A stretch of 64,000 nt of DNA, from the NCBI GenBank assembly GCA_963733845.1, contig CAVTEM010000007.1, positions 930,001 to 994,000 on the forward strand. Direction: 5' to 3'. Positions 50,462-58,808 of the stretch are shown one piece after another (within the stretch, counting starts at the first letter, position 1; each line of letters begins with the position of its first letter). A program made the translations under genes and the position numbers. Source of the stretch: DATFQE01 sp963733845. GTDB lineage: Bacteria; Actinomycetota; Thermoleophilia; Gaiellales; Gaiellaceae. The notes under the pieces were generated by a model that did not search any database, was not told where the DNA came from, and was given only the letters and a program-made list of their open reading frames with translations.

Positions 50462-50541
50462 CAAGTAACAGACTGTTACAAGGCCGAGGAACCGCTCAGC
50501 CAAGCCGTTCCAGAGGCAAGTAACAGACTGTTACTTGCCTC
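50462..50541. repeat. Duplicated palindromic motif GTAACAGACTGTTAC, one copy extended to a 29-bp hairpin
   Basis: The 18-mer CAAGTAACAGACTGTTAC occurs at 50462-50479 and again at 50517-50534. The second copy extends to the palindrome GAGGCAAGTAACAG-A-CTGTTACTTGCCTC (50513-50541). It lies between convergent pdxH and uppP and could be a bidirectional terminator. The repeated core with a fixed centre also suits a dispersed repeat or protein-binding site. Confidence 0.75.
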
Positions 50542-50550
50542 GGAGATCGC

Positions 50551-51489
50551 CTAGAACCCGGCTCCGCGGGCGCCGGTGGCGATCAGCAGGAGGACGATCG
50601 CGGACGCGATCAGCCTGTACACGACGAAGATCCCGTACGAGTGCGTGCGCACGTAGCGGAGGAGGAAGACGATCGCCACGAATCCGCTCACGGCCGACGC
50701 GATCATCCCGACCACGAACGGCCCGGCCGAGCCGGGCGGGAGCTCGCCGAGGACGACGTCGGTCAGACCCTTCCAGAGCACGGCGCCGAGCGTGATCGGG
50801 ACGAGCAGCAGGAACGAGAAGCGGGCGGCCGAGTCGCGATCGAGCCCGAGGAAGCGGCCGGCGGTGATCGTGATCCCGGACCGGGAGACGCCCGGGGACA
50901 GCGCCAGCGTCTGCGCCAGCCCGACGGCGAAGGCCCGTCCGAACGTGAGCTGGTCGATGTGCCGCGTCTGTGGCCGCTGGTCGGCGATCCAGAGCAGCAC
51001 CGCGAAGACGGCCAGGAGGATCGCGATCTGCCAGGGCTCGCCGAGGTTGTCGGCGATCAGCTCCTCGCCGAGGGCCCCGATGATGGCGGCCGGCACGGTG
51101 GCGGCCGCGATGAACCAGGCGATCCGCTCGTCGGTGCCCTCGATCGCGCGCCGGCGCAGGGAGCTCCAGAAGGCAACAGCGAGCCGGGCGATGTCGGCGC
51201 GGAAGTAGGCGACGACGGCGATCAGCGTGCCGACGTGAAGCGCGACGTCGAAGGTCTGGTTGAAGCGGTCGTCGTTCTTGAGGTACTCCCAGTCGGAGAC
51301 CCACGGGACGAGGATCAGATGCCCGGACGAGGAGATCGGGAGCAGCTCGGTGGCGCCCTGGACGAGGCCGAGCACGAGCGCCTGCCAGTTCGAGAGCGCG
51401 CCCGGCTCCTCGCCCACGCGGAACGCAGCAAGCAGGAGGGAGGCGACGCCGAGCGCCGCGAGGCCGATCGCGGCTACTCGGATCCGCAT
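50551..51489 (-). CDS. uppP: Undecaprenyl-diphosphatase UppP (BacA)
   Basis: A 312-residue polytopic membrane phosphatase that recycles undecaprenyl pyrophosphate for cell-wall synthesis. The active-site signature is VLGLVQGATELLPISSSGHL, and the second conserved block is LALSPGVSRSGITITAGRFL with the conserved Arg and Ser. About eight spans are visible. The N-terminal AAIGLAALGVASLLLAAF span precedes the usual start. It neighbours a PhoP-like regulator that is transcribed towards it, but no PHO box is obvious upstream of uppP. Confidence 0.95.
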   Translation of the reverse strand: MRIRVAAIGLAALGVASLLLAAFRVGEEPGALSNWQALVLGLVQGATELLPISSSGHLILVPWVSDWEYLKNDDRFNQTFDVALHVGTLIAVVAYFRADIARLAVAFWSSLRRRAIEGTDERIAWFIAAATVPAAIIGALGEELIADNLGEPWQIAILLAVFAVLLWIADQRPQTRHIDQLTFGRAFAVGLAQTLALSPGVSRSGITITAGRFLGLDRDSAARFSFLLLVPITLGAVLWKGLTDVVLGELPPGSAGPFVVGMIASAVSGFVAIVFLLRYVRTHSYGIFVVYRLIASAIVLLLIATGARGAGF

Positions 51490-51556
51490 CGCGGCATCAA
51501 AGCATCGCCGGTCGGTGGCCGGAAGGGTGAACGGGCGGGGAAGACGACGCCACAGA

Positions 51557-51578
51557 ACTTTCCACAGATGTGGAAAGT
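51557..51578 (-). terminator. Hairpin after the first PhoP-like regulator
   Basis: Perfect 10-bp arms ACTTTCCACA / TGTGGAAAGT with a 2-nt centre, 5 bp past the stop at 51583 on the minus strand. The tiny loop also suits a palindromic protein site. Confidence 0.5.
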
Positions 51579-51582
51579 GGGG

Positions 51583-52278
51583 CTACTTCGCGACCGGCTC
51601 GAGCTTGTAGCCGACGCCGTAGCGCGTGTGGACGAACGCGTGCTCCGGGGTGCGCCGGTCGATCTTGTCGCGGAGCTTGCGCACGAAGACGTCCACCGTC
51701 CGATCCCGCCGGGTCTGGCGGCGGCCCCAGATCTTCTGCAGGAGCTCGTCCCGCGTCAGGACCCGGCCCTGCTCGAGCGCGAGTGCGTAGAGCAGCCGGA
51801 ACTCGGTCGGCGTCAGGTTCGCGCTCTGCCCGGCGACGTACGCCTGCACCGTCCCGGGGTCGATCCGGAGCTCCGCGATGTCGAGCGGCTCACCGCGGCG
51901 GATCTCCTGTGCGCGGACGCCCCGGCGGGCGGCTGCGCGCACCCGGGCGACAAGCTCTCGCATCGAGAAGGGCTTGACCAGGTAGTCGTCGGCCCCGAGC
52001 TCGAGCGCCCGGACGCGATCCTCCTCGGTGCCCCGCGCGCTGACGACGACGATCGGCGTCCCGATCCCCTCGCTGCGGGCGACCTCGATCAGCGACCAAC
52101 CGTCCAGGGCCGGGAGCATCAGGTCGAGCACGCAGACGTCGGGTCGCTCGAAGCGGAGCCGGGCGACTCCCGTCTCGCCGTTCGCCACCCAGACCGGATC
52201 GAACCCCCCGGCCGTCAAGTGCGTGGCCATCGCCTTGGCGATGACTGAGTCGTCCTCGACGATCAGCACCTTCGACAC
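51583..52278 (-). CDS. OmpR/PhoB-family response regulator, orphan, PhoP-like paralogue
   Basis: A 231-residue regulator. The receiver has VLIVEDDSVIAKAMA, acceptor Asp in VCVLDLMLPALDG and Lys in DDYLVKPFS. The C-terminal winged helix is LTPTEFRLLYALALEQGRVL, RRDRTVDVFVRKLRDKI and HTRYGVGYKLEP. It is strikingly similar to the regulator at 58809-59510, far above random family identity. No kinase lies beside it. Three 11-bp-phased GTTCACC-type repeats sit 46 bp upstream, suggesting Pho-type (auto)control. GTG 52278 is chosen; an in-frame ATG at 52302 would add eight residues. Confidence 0.88.
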   Translation of the reverse strand: MSKVLIVEDDSVIAKAMATHLTAGGFDPVWVANGETGVARLRFERPDVCVLDLMLPALDGWSLIEVARSEGIGTPIVVVSARGTEEDRVRALELGADDYLVKPFSMRELVARVRAAARRGVRAQEIRRGEPLDIAELRIDPGTVQAYVAGQSANLTPTEFRLLYALALEQGRVLTRDELLQKIWGRRQTRRDRTVDVFVRKLRDKIDRRTPEHAFVHTRYGVGYKLEPVAK

Positions 52279-52323
52279 TCTCTCGATGGTGCATCCAGTC
52301 ACATGCCGCCAGGGTTCATCTTC

Positions 52324-52352
52324 GGTGAACGAAGCGTGAATGGGTGGTGAAC
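52324..52352 (-). promoter_or_regulatory. Candidate PHO box upstream of the orphan PhoP-like regulator
   Basis: Minus-strand repeats GTTCACC, ATTCACG and GTTCACC begin exactly 11 bp apart (plus-strand positions 52346, 52335 and 52324), each separated by 4 nt. This is the actinobacterial PHO-box layout. Confidence 0.75.
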
Positions 52353-52500
52353 GAAATTCCCTTGCAAATCCTTACGTGCGTGCCGCACAATTCCGGTGCA
52401 CGCAAGCGGAGGGCTTGCGCGACCAGGAGGGAATTTTGGAGACGATGTGGTGTACAGCCGCAGCGCGGCGACCGCGCAACCCCTACACTCCCGCCGCCGC

Positions 52501-53421
52501 ATGATCTTCGCGCTCATCGCCCAGCGCGCGACGGAGACCAACGTCGCACTCGCTTCGAGGTCGTGGCCCGGAGCTGAAACCCTGATCCTCACGCCGAAGG
52601 AGGCGCTCGAGCGCCTGCAGCCCGGCGACGTCGCGCTGGGCCGGCTCGACGTCCGGCCGACCCTCGACGGCATGGACGACGGCGTCAGCGAGCTCGCCGC
52701 CCTGGCGGTGCGCGGGGTGCGCGTGCTCAACGGGCCGCGCACGCTCCTCGCCGCGCACGACAAGCTGCTGACCGCGCACCAGTTCCAGCAGGCCGGGATC
52801 CCGCATCCAGCGACCACGCTCTTCTCGGCCACCGACGAGACTCCACCGCTCGAGCCGCCGGTGGTGATCAAGCCGCGCTACGGGAGCTGGGGCGCCGACG
52901 TCTTCCGCTGCGACGACGGCCCGGAGCTGCGCCGCTGCCTGGAGCTGCTGCCCGAGAAGCACTGGTTCCGCACGCAGGGTGCGATCGTCCAGGACCTGAT
53001 TCCGCCGCGGGGCTGGGACCTGCGGCTGATCGTGGCCGCCGGCCGCGTGATCGGCGCCGTCAGCCGCGTCGCCGCCCCTGGCGAGTGGCGCACCAATGTC
53101 GCTCTCGGGGCGGTTCGAGCGCCCGTGCTCGACCCACCCGCCGAGGCCTGCGCGCTCGCGATCGCGGCTGCCGACGCCGTCGACGGGAGCCTGGTCGGCG
53201 TCGACCTCCTGCCCACGCCCGGCGGCGGGTACGTCGTGCTCGAGCTGAACGGCGCCTGCGACTTCACTTCCGAGTACTCCCGCGAGGACGACGTCTTCGC
53301 CTCCGCGATCCTGGCGCTCGCCGAGCGGGCCGTCGGCGTGTCCGCGCTCCTGCCGCACGCGATCGACGACCCCGCGGGCGAGGAGCTGTTCGACGCGGCC
53401 GAGAATCCGCCCGCCTCCTAG
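52501..53421 (+). CDS. ATP-grasp (RimK-like) ligase
   Basis: A 306-residue ATP-grasp enzyme. VVIKPRYGSWGADVFRC carries the ATP-binding lysine and glycine loop. GWDLRLIVAAGRVIGAVSRV is the RimK/LysX-type strand with the basic substrate residues. VGVDLLPTPGGGYVVLELNG holds the metal-binding Glu/Asn. These ligases join an amino acid to a peptide or amino acid; the substrate is unknown. It diverges from the PhoP-like regulator and lies 5 bp from the CYTH-CHAD gene, so it may belong to the phosphate island. Confidence 0.85.
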   Translation: MIFALIAQRATETNVALASRSWPGAETLILTPKEALERLQPGDVALGRLDVRPTLDGMDDGVSELAALAVRGVRVLNGPRTLLAAHDKLLTAHQFQQAGIPHPATTLFSATDETPPLEPPVVIKPRYGSWGADVFRCDDGPELRRCLELLPEKHWFRTQGAIVQDLIPPRGWDLRLIVAAGRVIGAVSRVAAPGEWRTNVALGAVRAPVLDPPAEACALAIAAADAVDGSLVGVDLLPTPGGGYVVLELNGACDFTSEYSREDDVFASAILALAERAVGVSALLPHAIDDPAGEELFDAAENPPAS

Positions 53422-53426
53422 CCCCC

Positions 53427-54844
53427 GTGCAGGCACTCGAGCGGGAGCGGAAGCTCGCCGGGCCGGCCGAGGTGCTCGACGCGCTCGAGGGCGAGCCGAT
53501 CGAGCCGCGGACGTTCGTCTCGACCTACCACGACACGGACGACCGCCGCCTTGCGCGGCACGGCATCACGCTGCGGTGCCGGGTCGAGAACGGCGTCAGC
53601 CGCTGGCAGCTGAAGCTCCCGCGCGCCGGCGGCCGGCTCGAGCTCGAGCGGCGCGGCGGCCCGGCGCGCGTCCCGGCCGACGTGGCTCGCCTGCTCGTCG
53701 GCGTCCTGCGCGGCGCCGACCTCGAGAACGCTGCGACGCTCAGGACGAGTCGGACGGGCAAGCGCGCGAGCCTCGGCGGCGGCACCGTCGAGGCGACGCT
53801 CGACGAGGTCGCGCTGCTCGACGGTCAGCGCGTGGAGGACAGCTTCACGGAGCTCGAGGTCGAGCTGCTCGACGGCGATCCGAAAGCCGTCGACGAAGCC
53901 GAGCGGACACTGCTCCGCGCCGGGGCCGAGGAAATCGAGCAGCGCCCGAAGGTGCTGCGCTACCTGGGTCTGGAGGAGAGGCCGGTGCCCTCGGCGGACG
54001 CGCGGACGATCGACCGTGTCCGTGCGCGGATCGGGGAGCAGTACGCCGAGCTGTTGCGCCACGACCCGGGCGTGCGCGTGGGCGACGACCCCGAGGACCT
54101 GCACGACCTGCGCGTGGCGGCCAGGCGGCTGCGCGCGCTCCTGCGGGCCGCCGACGTGCTGTTGGTGCCCGAGTGGTCGCAGCCGCTGCGCGACGAGCTC
54201 AAGTGGCTCGGCGGCGAGCTCGGCCCCGCTCGCGACCTCGACGTGCTCCTGGAGCACCTGCGAGCCGAGGCTGCGGCGCTGGGCGAGGACGAGGCGGCGT
54301 TCGGCGAGGTGCTGCAGAAGACTCGGAAGCGCAGCGGGCCGACGCCCGCGATCGCCTGCTCGCGGCTCTGACCGGCGATCGCTACCACGCGCTGCTCGAG
54401 GCGCTGGACGCCGCCTCGCGCGCCCCGCACGCCCGCGCGCTCGACGCACCGCTCGACGAGCTTGCGGCCGCGGAGTTCAAGCGGCTCGCCAAGGCCGTCA
54501 AGCGACTCGGCGACGATCCGACGGACGAGGCGCTGCACAACGTCCGGATCAAGGGCAAGCGGGCCCGCTACGCGGCCGAGCTCGCGGAGCCCGTCGTCGG
54601 CGAACCGGCAGCGCGTGTCGTGGCCCGGGCGAAGAGCTTCCAGGACGTGGTCGGCGACCACCAGGACGCGGTCGTCGCCGAGGAGCGGTTGCGCGCCCTG
54701 GTCCCGGAGCTCGGCTCCGGCGAGGCGGTCTTCGCCGCGGGCCGGGTCGTCGAGCGCCAGCGCCGCCGGCGCGTGGAGGCCCGTGCGGCGCTGCCCGGCG
54801 CGTGGGCGAAGCTCGAGCGCGCCGGCCGCAGCGCGTGGGCGTGA
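53427..54844 (+). CDS. CYTH-CHAD protein (polyphosphate-binding; frameshifted near 54330)
   Basis: About 470 residues. The N-terminal CYTH tunnel domain (about 1-190) begins QALERERKLAG with the ExExK-like motif, then STYHDTDDRRLARHGITLRC and FTELEVELLDGD. The C-terminal CHAD domain (about 210-470) is helical and rich in conserved His/Arg: DLHDLRVAARRLRALLRA, then EALHNVRIKGKRARYAAEL and VVGDHQDAVVAEERLR. One base error near 54330 splits the CHAD half. CHAD binds inorganic polyphosphate and CYTH proteins act on triphosphate or polyphosphate. The ppx/ppk genes nearby support this. It overlaps the next start (GTGA). Confidence 0.88.
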
Positions 54845-55231
54845 AGACCGACCATGTCCGTGCGGCGGGGGGCGTGGTGACCCGCGACGGTGCGGCGGGC
54901 CCGGAGGTGCTGCTCGTCCACCGGCCGGCCTACGACGACTGGTCACTTCCGAAGGGCAAGGCTCATCCCGGCGAGAGCGACGAGGACTGCGCAATCCGCG
55001 AAGTGGAGGAGGAGACCGGCCTGCGCTGCGAGCTGGAGCGCGAGCTGCCGTCCACCAGGTACCGCGATGCGCGCGGGCGCCCGAAGGTCGTGCGCTACTG
55101 GGCGATGCGGCCGGTCGCCGGCGAGGCGGCTCCCCACGCCGAGGTCGACGACGTCGCCTGGCTGTCGGCCGACGAGGCGAGGCAGCGTGCTCACGTGGGA
55201 GCGCGACTGCGCGGTGCTGGACGCGCTCTAG
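54841..55231 (+). CDS. NUDIX hydrolase, MutT1-like N-terminal part (frameshifted near 55187)
   Basis: About 130 residues. VLLVHRPAYDDWSLPKGKAH is followed by the complete Nudix box GESDEDCAIREVEEETGL. The original end is probably LTWERDCAVLDAL at the TAG 55229-55231, reached after a one-base shift near 55187. Without it the frame runs into the next gene and gives an artificial fusion. In mycobacteria MutT1 fuses exactly this NUDIX domain to a histidine phosphatase and sits beside ppk1. It cleaves oxidised nucleotides or dinucleoside polyphosphates. Confidence 0.85.
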
Positions 55232-55647
55232 TGCACCTGCTCGTCCGTCACGCGACCGCCGGCCACTCGGACGCGTGGGTCGGAGACGACCGCATGCGCC
55301 CGCTCGACGAGCGCGGCCGGCGACAGGCGCTCGCGCTGGTCGAGCTCCTGCGCGACCGGCCGTTGAGCCGCGTGATCACGAGCCCCTACCTGCGCTGCGT
55401 GCAGACGATGGAGCCTCTGGCCCAGGCGCGATCGCTTCCGCTCGAATACCGCCCCGAGCTCGGGGACGACGCCGAGCCCGAGCAGGCGCTCGCGCTGTTC
55501 CACGCGCTCGAAGGCGAGCCGGCCGCACTCTGCGCGCACGGCGACCTGATCCGGGCGCTACTCGGCGAGGAGCTCGACAAGGGCGCGGTGGCGGTGGTCG
55601 AGGTGAACGGCCTGGTGATCCGCGAGCGGCTCGCGCCGCCGGCCTAG
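55231..55647 (+). CDS. Histidine phosphatase, MutT1-like C-terminal part
   Basis: A 138-residue protein starting GTG in TAGTG, which overlaps the NUDIX stop. HLLVRHATAGHSDAWVGDD holds the catalytic RHA, followed by RMRPLDERGRRQALALVELL, ITSPYLRCVQTMEPLA and the second histidine in ALCAHGDLIRALL. The sequence matches the C-terminal domain of MutT1 rather than free SixA. It would remove phosphate from nucleotides made by the NUDIX partner. The stop shares CTAG with convergent ppx. Confidence 0.88.
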   Translation: MHLLVRHATAGHSDAWVGDDRMRPLDERGRRQALALVELLRDRPLSRVITSPYLRCVQTMEPLAQARSLPLEYRPELGDDAEPEQALALFHALEGEPAALCAHGDLIRALLGEELDKGAVAVVEVNGLVIRERLAPPA

Positions 55648-56529
55648 GCGGCGACGCGCTCGGCCAGCAGCGCGAGGGCCGCGCCTTCGCGGACGCCGCC
55701 GCGCGCGACCTCGAGCGTGGAGCCCGAGCCGCTGCCGAGCTTCCGCCAGGATGAGCGCCCCGGCCGCCAGCGTCCGAGCACGTTCCGGAGCGAAGTCGTA
55801 GCGCTTGACCAGCTCGGCCGAGCTCCGTCGTGCGAGCTCCTCGAGCGCGTCCTCGATCTGCCCGCGGTCGAGCGTGCGCTGTCCGGCGATCCGCCTCAGC
55901 GCACGAGCCGTGCCCCCGGTCGCCAGCGCCGCCTGTGGCAACGGCGGAGCGATCGCCTCGAAAAAGCGCTCGACCTCGTCGCGGGCCGCGTCGAGCTCCT
56001 CGTACGTCGGTGGATCGGAGCGCAGGAGCCGGCGGGTCAGGCGGAGTGAGCCGATGTCCACCGAGCGCGCCCAGACGGGGCCGCTCTCGGCCGTTCCGAC
56101 GACCAGCTGCGTCGAGCCGCCGCCGACGTCGACCACCGCCACGCTGCCCGGGAGCGAGCGGACCGCCGAGAGCGCCCCGAAGTACGCGAGCCGGGCCTCG
56201 TCGTCGGCGGAGAGGATGCGCGTCGCCAGGCCGCTGCCGCGGGCAAGCGCCTTGCGCAGCTCCTCGCCGTTCGCCGCTTGCCGGCCGGGCGAGGTGACCA
56301 GGACCTCGATGGTCGCGCAGCCGAGCGACCGGGCCTGCTCGGCCAGCTCGACCGCGACGGCGGCCGCGCGTGCCAGCTTCGGGGCCGGGATACGGCCGTG
56401 GAGCTCGACGTCCTCGCCGAGTCCGAGCGGCTCGCGCTCCTCGTGTACGCGGAAGAGGGTGTTCTTCCGCCGCTTCGCGACGAGCAGTCGCATCGTGTTC
56501 GAGCCGACGTCGATCACACCGACCAGCAT
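55644..56529 (-). CDS. ppx: Exopolyphosphatase / guanosine pentaphosphate phosphohydrolase (Ppx/GppA; frameshifted near 55748)
   Basis: About 295 residues, the short actinobacterial Ppx form. The ASKHA motifs are intact: VGVIDVGSNTMRLLV for phosphate-1, VAVVDVGGGSTQLVV for phosphate-2, and ALATGGTARALRRIAG. After ILAEA one base error near 55748 shifts the frame, and it continues GSTLEVARGGVREGAALALL to TAG 55646-55644. It degrades polyphosphate from its ends. It is downstream of ppk1, 65 bp apart, so synthesis and breakdown are probably co-expressed. Confidence 0.9.
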
Positions 56530-56594
56530 CGGGTTCGATTCTGAGCGGCGGGTCGGTCGGAGCCGGAGTGCCGAAAGAACGGTGTCCAGCTCCG

Positions 56595-58688
56595 TCAGGA
56601 CGGCGCTTGCGTCCGCCGGCGCGCCGCACGCGCCTTGGCGCGCCTCATCAGCGTGGCCTGCGTCGGGCGGCTTCGGTGGTTCTTCTTCGGCTTGAGGCGG
56701 TGCCAGGTGCCGTCTCCGTGGAGCTCCCACGCGGTCAGGTTGTCCGCCTCGAGCGTGTCGAAAACACGATCGATCTCGACCTGGCCGCGCCCGTCCTCGA
56801 TGGGAGCGAGCACCTCGACCCTGTGGTCGAGGTTGCGGGGCATCGCGTCCGAGCTCCCCAGCAGGTACGTGCGCTTGCCGTCGCACTGGAAGGAGAAGAC
56901 GCGGCTGTGCTCGAGGAAGCGCCCGAGCACGCTGCGGACGCGGATGTTCTCGCTCAGGCCCGGGACGCCCGGCCTGAGCGAGCAGATGCTCCTCACGACG
57001 AGCGAGACCTCGGCGCCGGCGGCGGAGGCGGAGTAGAGCTCCTCGATCACCTTCGGGTCGGTGAGCGCGTTCACCTTGATCCGGATGCGTGCGTTCTGCC
57101 CCCCGGCTGCTGCCGCCCCGACGGCCCTGATCTCGTCGATCAGCCGCTCCCGCAGATCGAGCGGCGCGACGAGGATCTTGCGAAAGGCTTGCGGGCGCCC
57201 GTAGCCGGTCAGGTAGTTGAAGAGGTCGGCGATGTCCGCTGTGAGGTCGGCGTCGGCCGTGAAGAGTCCGAAGTCCTCGTACAGGCGGGCGGTCTTCGAG
57301 TGATAGTTGCCCGTGCCCACGTGGACGTAGCGGACGAGCGCGTCGCCCTCCCGCCGGACGACGAGCGTCATCTTGGCGTGGGTCTTCAGGTTCGGGAAGC
57401 CGTAGACGACATGGACGCCGGCCTGCTCCAGCTCACGCGACCATTCGATGTTGCGGTGCTCGTCGAAGCGCGCCTTCAGCTCGACGAGGCAGACGCTCTG
57501 CTTGCCGGACTCGGAGGCGCTGATCAGGGCGGGTACCAGCGGTGAGTCCTCGTCGGTGCGATAGACGGTCGTCTTGATCGCGACGACGTCAGGGTCGCTC
57601 GCAGCCGCCTTCACGAAGCCCTCGAAGCTGGAGGCGAACGAGTTGTACGGGTGGTGCACGAGCACGTCCCCGCGCCGGATCTCGTCGAAGAAGTCGTCGC
57701 CGACGCCGACCTTGAGGAAGCGCGTATGCGTGACGGCGAGCCACGGATCGGCCTTGAGCTCGGGCCGGTCGACCTCGAGCAGCTGGTCGAGCTCGGCGAG
57801 GTCGACCAGGCCGCTGACCATGTAGATCTGCTCGGAGGTGACGCCGAGCCCGCGCTTGAGCCGCTCGAGCATGCGCGCGGAAACGGAGCTCGAGACCTCC
57901 ACCCGCACGACGTCCCCGAACCGGCGCTTGCGTAGCTCGAGCTCCACCGCCTCGAGCAGGTCGTCCGCCTCGTCGGAGACGTCGAAGTCGGCGTCGCGAG
58001 TGACCCGGAAAACGCTGCACTCCACGATCTCCATCTTCGGGAAGAGCGACGGCAGGAAGTGGCGCAGCACCCGCTCCAGAGGTAGGTGCAGGCCTCGCTT
58101 GCCGAGCGAGAGGAAGCGAGGGAGCAGCTCCGGCACCTTGACGCGGGCAAAGCGCTCCTCGCCGCTCTTCGGGTCGCGCACGAAGACGCCGAGGCTGATC
58201 GAGAGGCCTGAGATGTAGGGGAAGGGCTGGCCCGGCCCCACGGCGAGCGGGGTCAGCGCCGGGTAGATCCCCCGTTCGAAGGCATCGTTGAGCTCGGCCA
58301 GCTCCTTGTCGGTGCACTCGTCGATCTCACCGACGATCACGCCCGCGTCGGCAAGTGCGGGCCGGAGCTCACGCTTCCAGAGCCGTGCCTGTCGCTCGGT
58401 CAGGTCGAGGACGCGCTCTCGGATCTCGACCAGAGTCGCCTGAGCGGTGCGGCCGTCGGGCGAGGTCAATGCGATTCCGGACGAGGCCTGGCCGAGCAGG
58501 CCCGCGACCCGCACCATGAAGAACTCGTCCAGGTTGGACGAGAAGAACTTGCACATCTTCACCCGCTCGAGCAGCGGCTCCGACGGGTCGGCTGCCAGCT
58601 CGAGGACACGAGCGTTGTAGTCGAGCCACGAGAGCTCCCGGTTGAGGAGGCGCTCGTCGACGTCGGTGGAGAGAACCGATTGGGGCAT
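56595..58688 (-). CDS. ppk1: Polyphosphate kinase 1
   Basis: A 697-residue Ppk1, the usual length. N-terminal LLNRELSWLDYNARVLELA is the family opening. Catalytic His437 lies in LKTHAKMTLVVRREG and the second conserved His463 in VGTGNYHSKTARLYEDFG, the phospholipase-D-like core. IKTTVYRTDEDSPLV and VNALTDPKVIEELYSAS are conserved. It polymerises the gamma phosphate of ATP. Four PHO-like 11-bp registers lie upstream of ATG 58688, so it is probably induced by phosphate starvation. Confidence 0.97.
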   Translation of the reverse strand: MPQSVLSTDVDERLLNRELSWLDYNARVLELAADPSEPLLERVKMCKFFSSNLDEFFMVRVAGLLGQASSGIALTSPDGRTAQATLVEIRERVLDLTERQARLWKRELRPALADAGVIVGEIDECTDKELAELNDAFERGIYPALTPLAVGPGQPFPYISGLSISLGVFVRDPKSGEERFARVKVPELLPRFLSLGKRGLHLPLERVLRHFLPSLFPKMEIVECSVFRVTRDADFDVSDEADDLLEAVELELRKRRFGDVVRVEVSSSVSARMLERLKRGLGVTSEQIYMVSGLVDLAELDQLLEVDRPELKADPWLAVTHTRFLKVGVGDDFFDEIRRGDVLVHHPYNSFASSFEGFVKAAASDPDVVAIKTTVYRTDEDSPLVPALISASESGKQSVCLVELKARFDEHRNIEWSRELEQAGVHVVYGFPNLKTHAKMTLVVRREGDALVRYVHVGTGNYHSKTARLYEDFGLFTADADLTADIADLFNYLTGYGRPQAFRKILVAPLDLRERLIDEIRAVGAAAAGGQNARIRIKVNALTDPKVIEELYSASAAGAEVSLVVRSICSLRPGVPGLSENIRVRSVLGRFLEHSRVFSFQCDGKRTYLLGSSDAMPRNLDHRVEVLAPIEDGRGQVEIDRVFDTLEADNLTAWELHGDGTWHRLKPKKNHRSRPTQATLMRRAKARAARRRTQAPS

Positions 58689-58723
58689 GGGGGCCGATCT
58701 TCCTCCGAGCAGGTCGGGGCGAG

Positions 58724-58763
58724 GGTTACGGCTAGGTTAACGAGCGGAGAAGGTCTGGTGAAA
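58724..58763 (-). promoter_or_regulatory. Weak candidate PHO box upstream of ppk1
   Basis: Plus-strand heptamers GGTTACG, GGTTAAC, GGAGAAG and GGTGAAA start at 58724, 58735, 58746 and 58757, all in 11-bp phase. They are more degenerate than the other sites but lie 36-75 bp upstream of the ppk1 start. Confidence 0.45.
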
Positions 58764-58808
58764 GGCGCGGCGGGGCGGCCGCGTCCGACCGTTCTGCCGT
58801 GTGCCGAG

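Noticed and set aside
51557..51578. The palindrome containing TTTCCACA was considered as paired DnaA boxes or an origin.
   Set aside because: Two mismatches to the DnaA consensus, no AT-rich unwinding region, no dnaA/dnaN genes, and a simple position after a stop codon.
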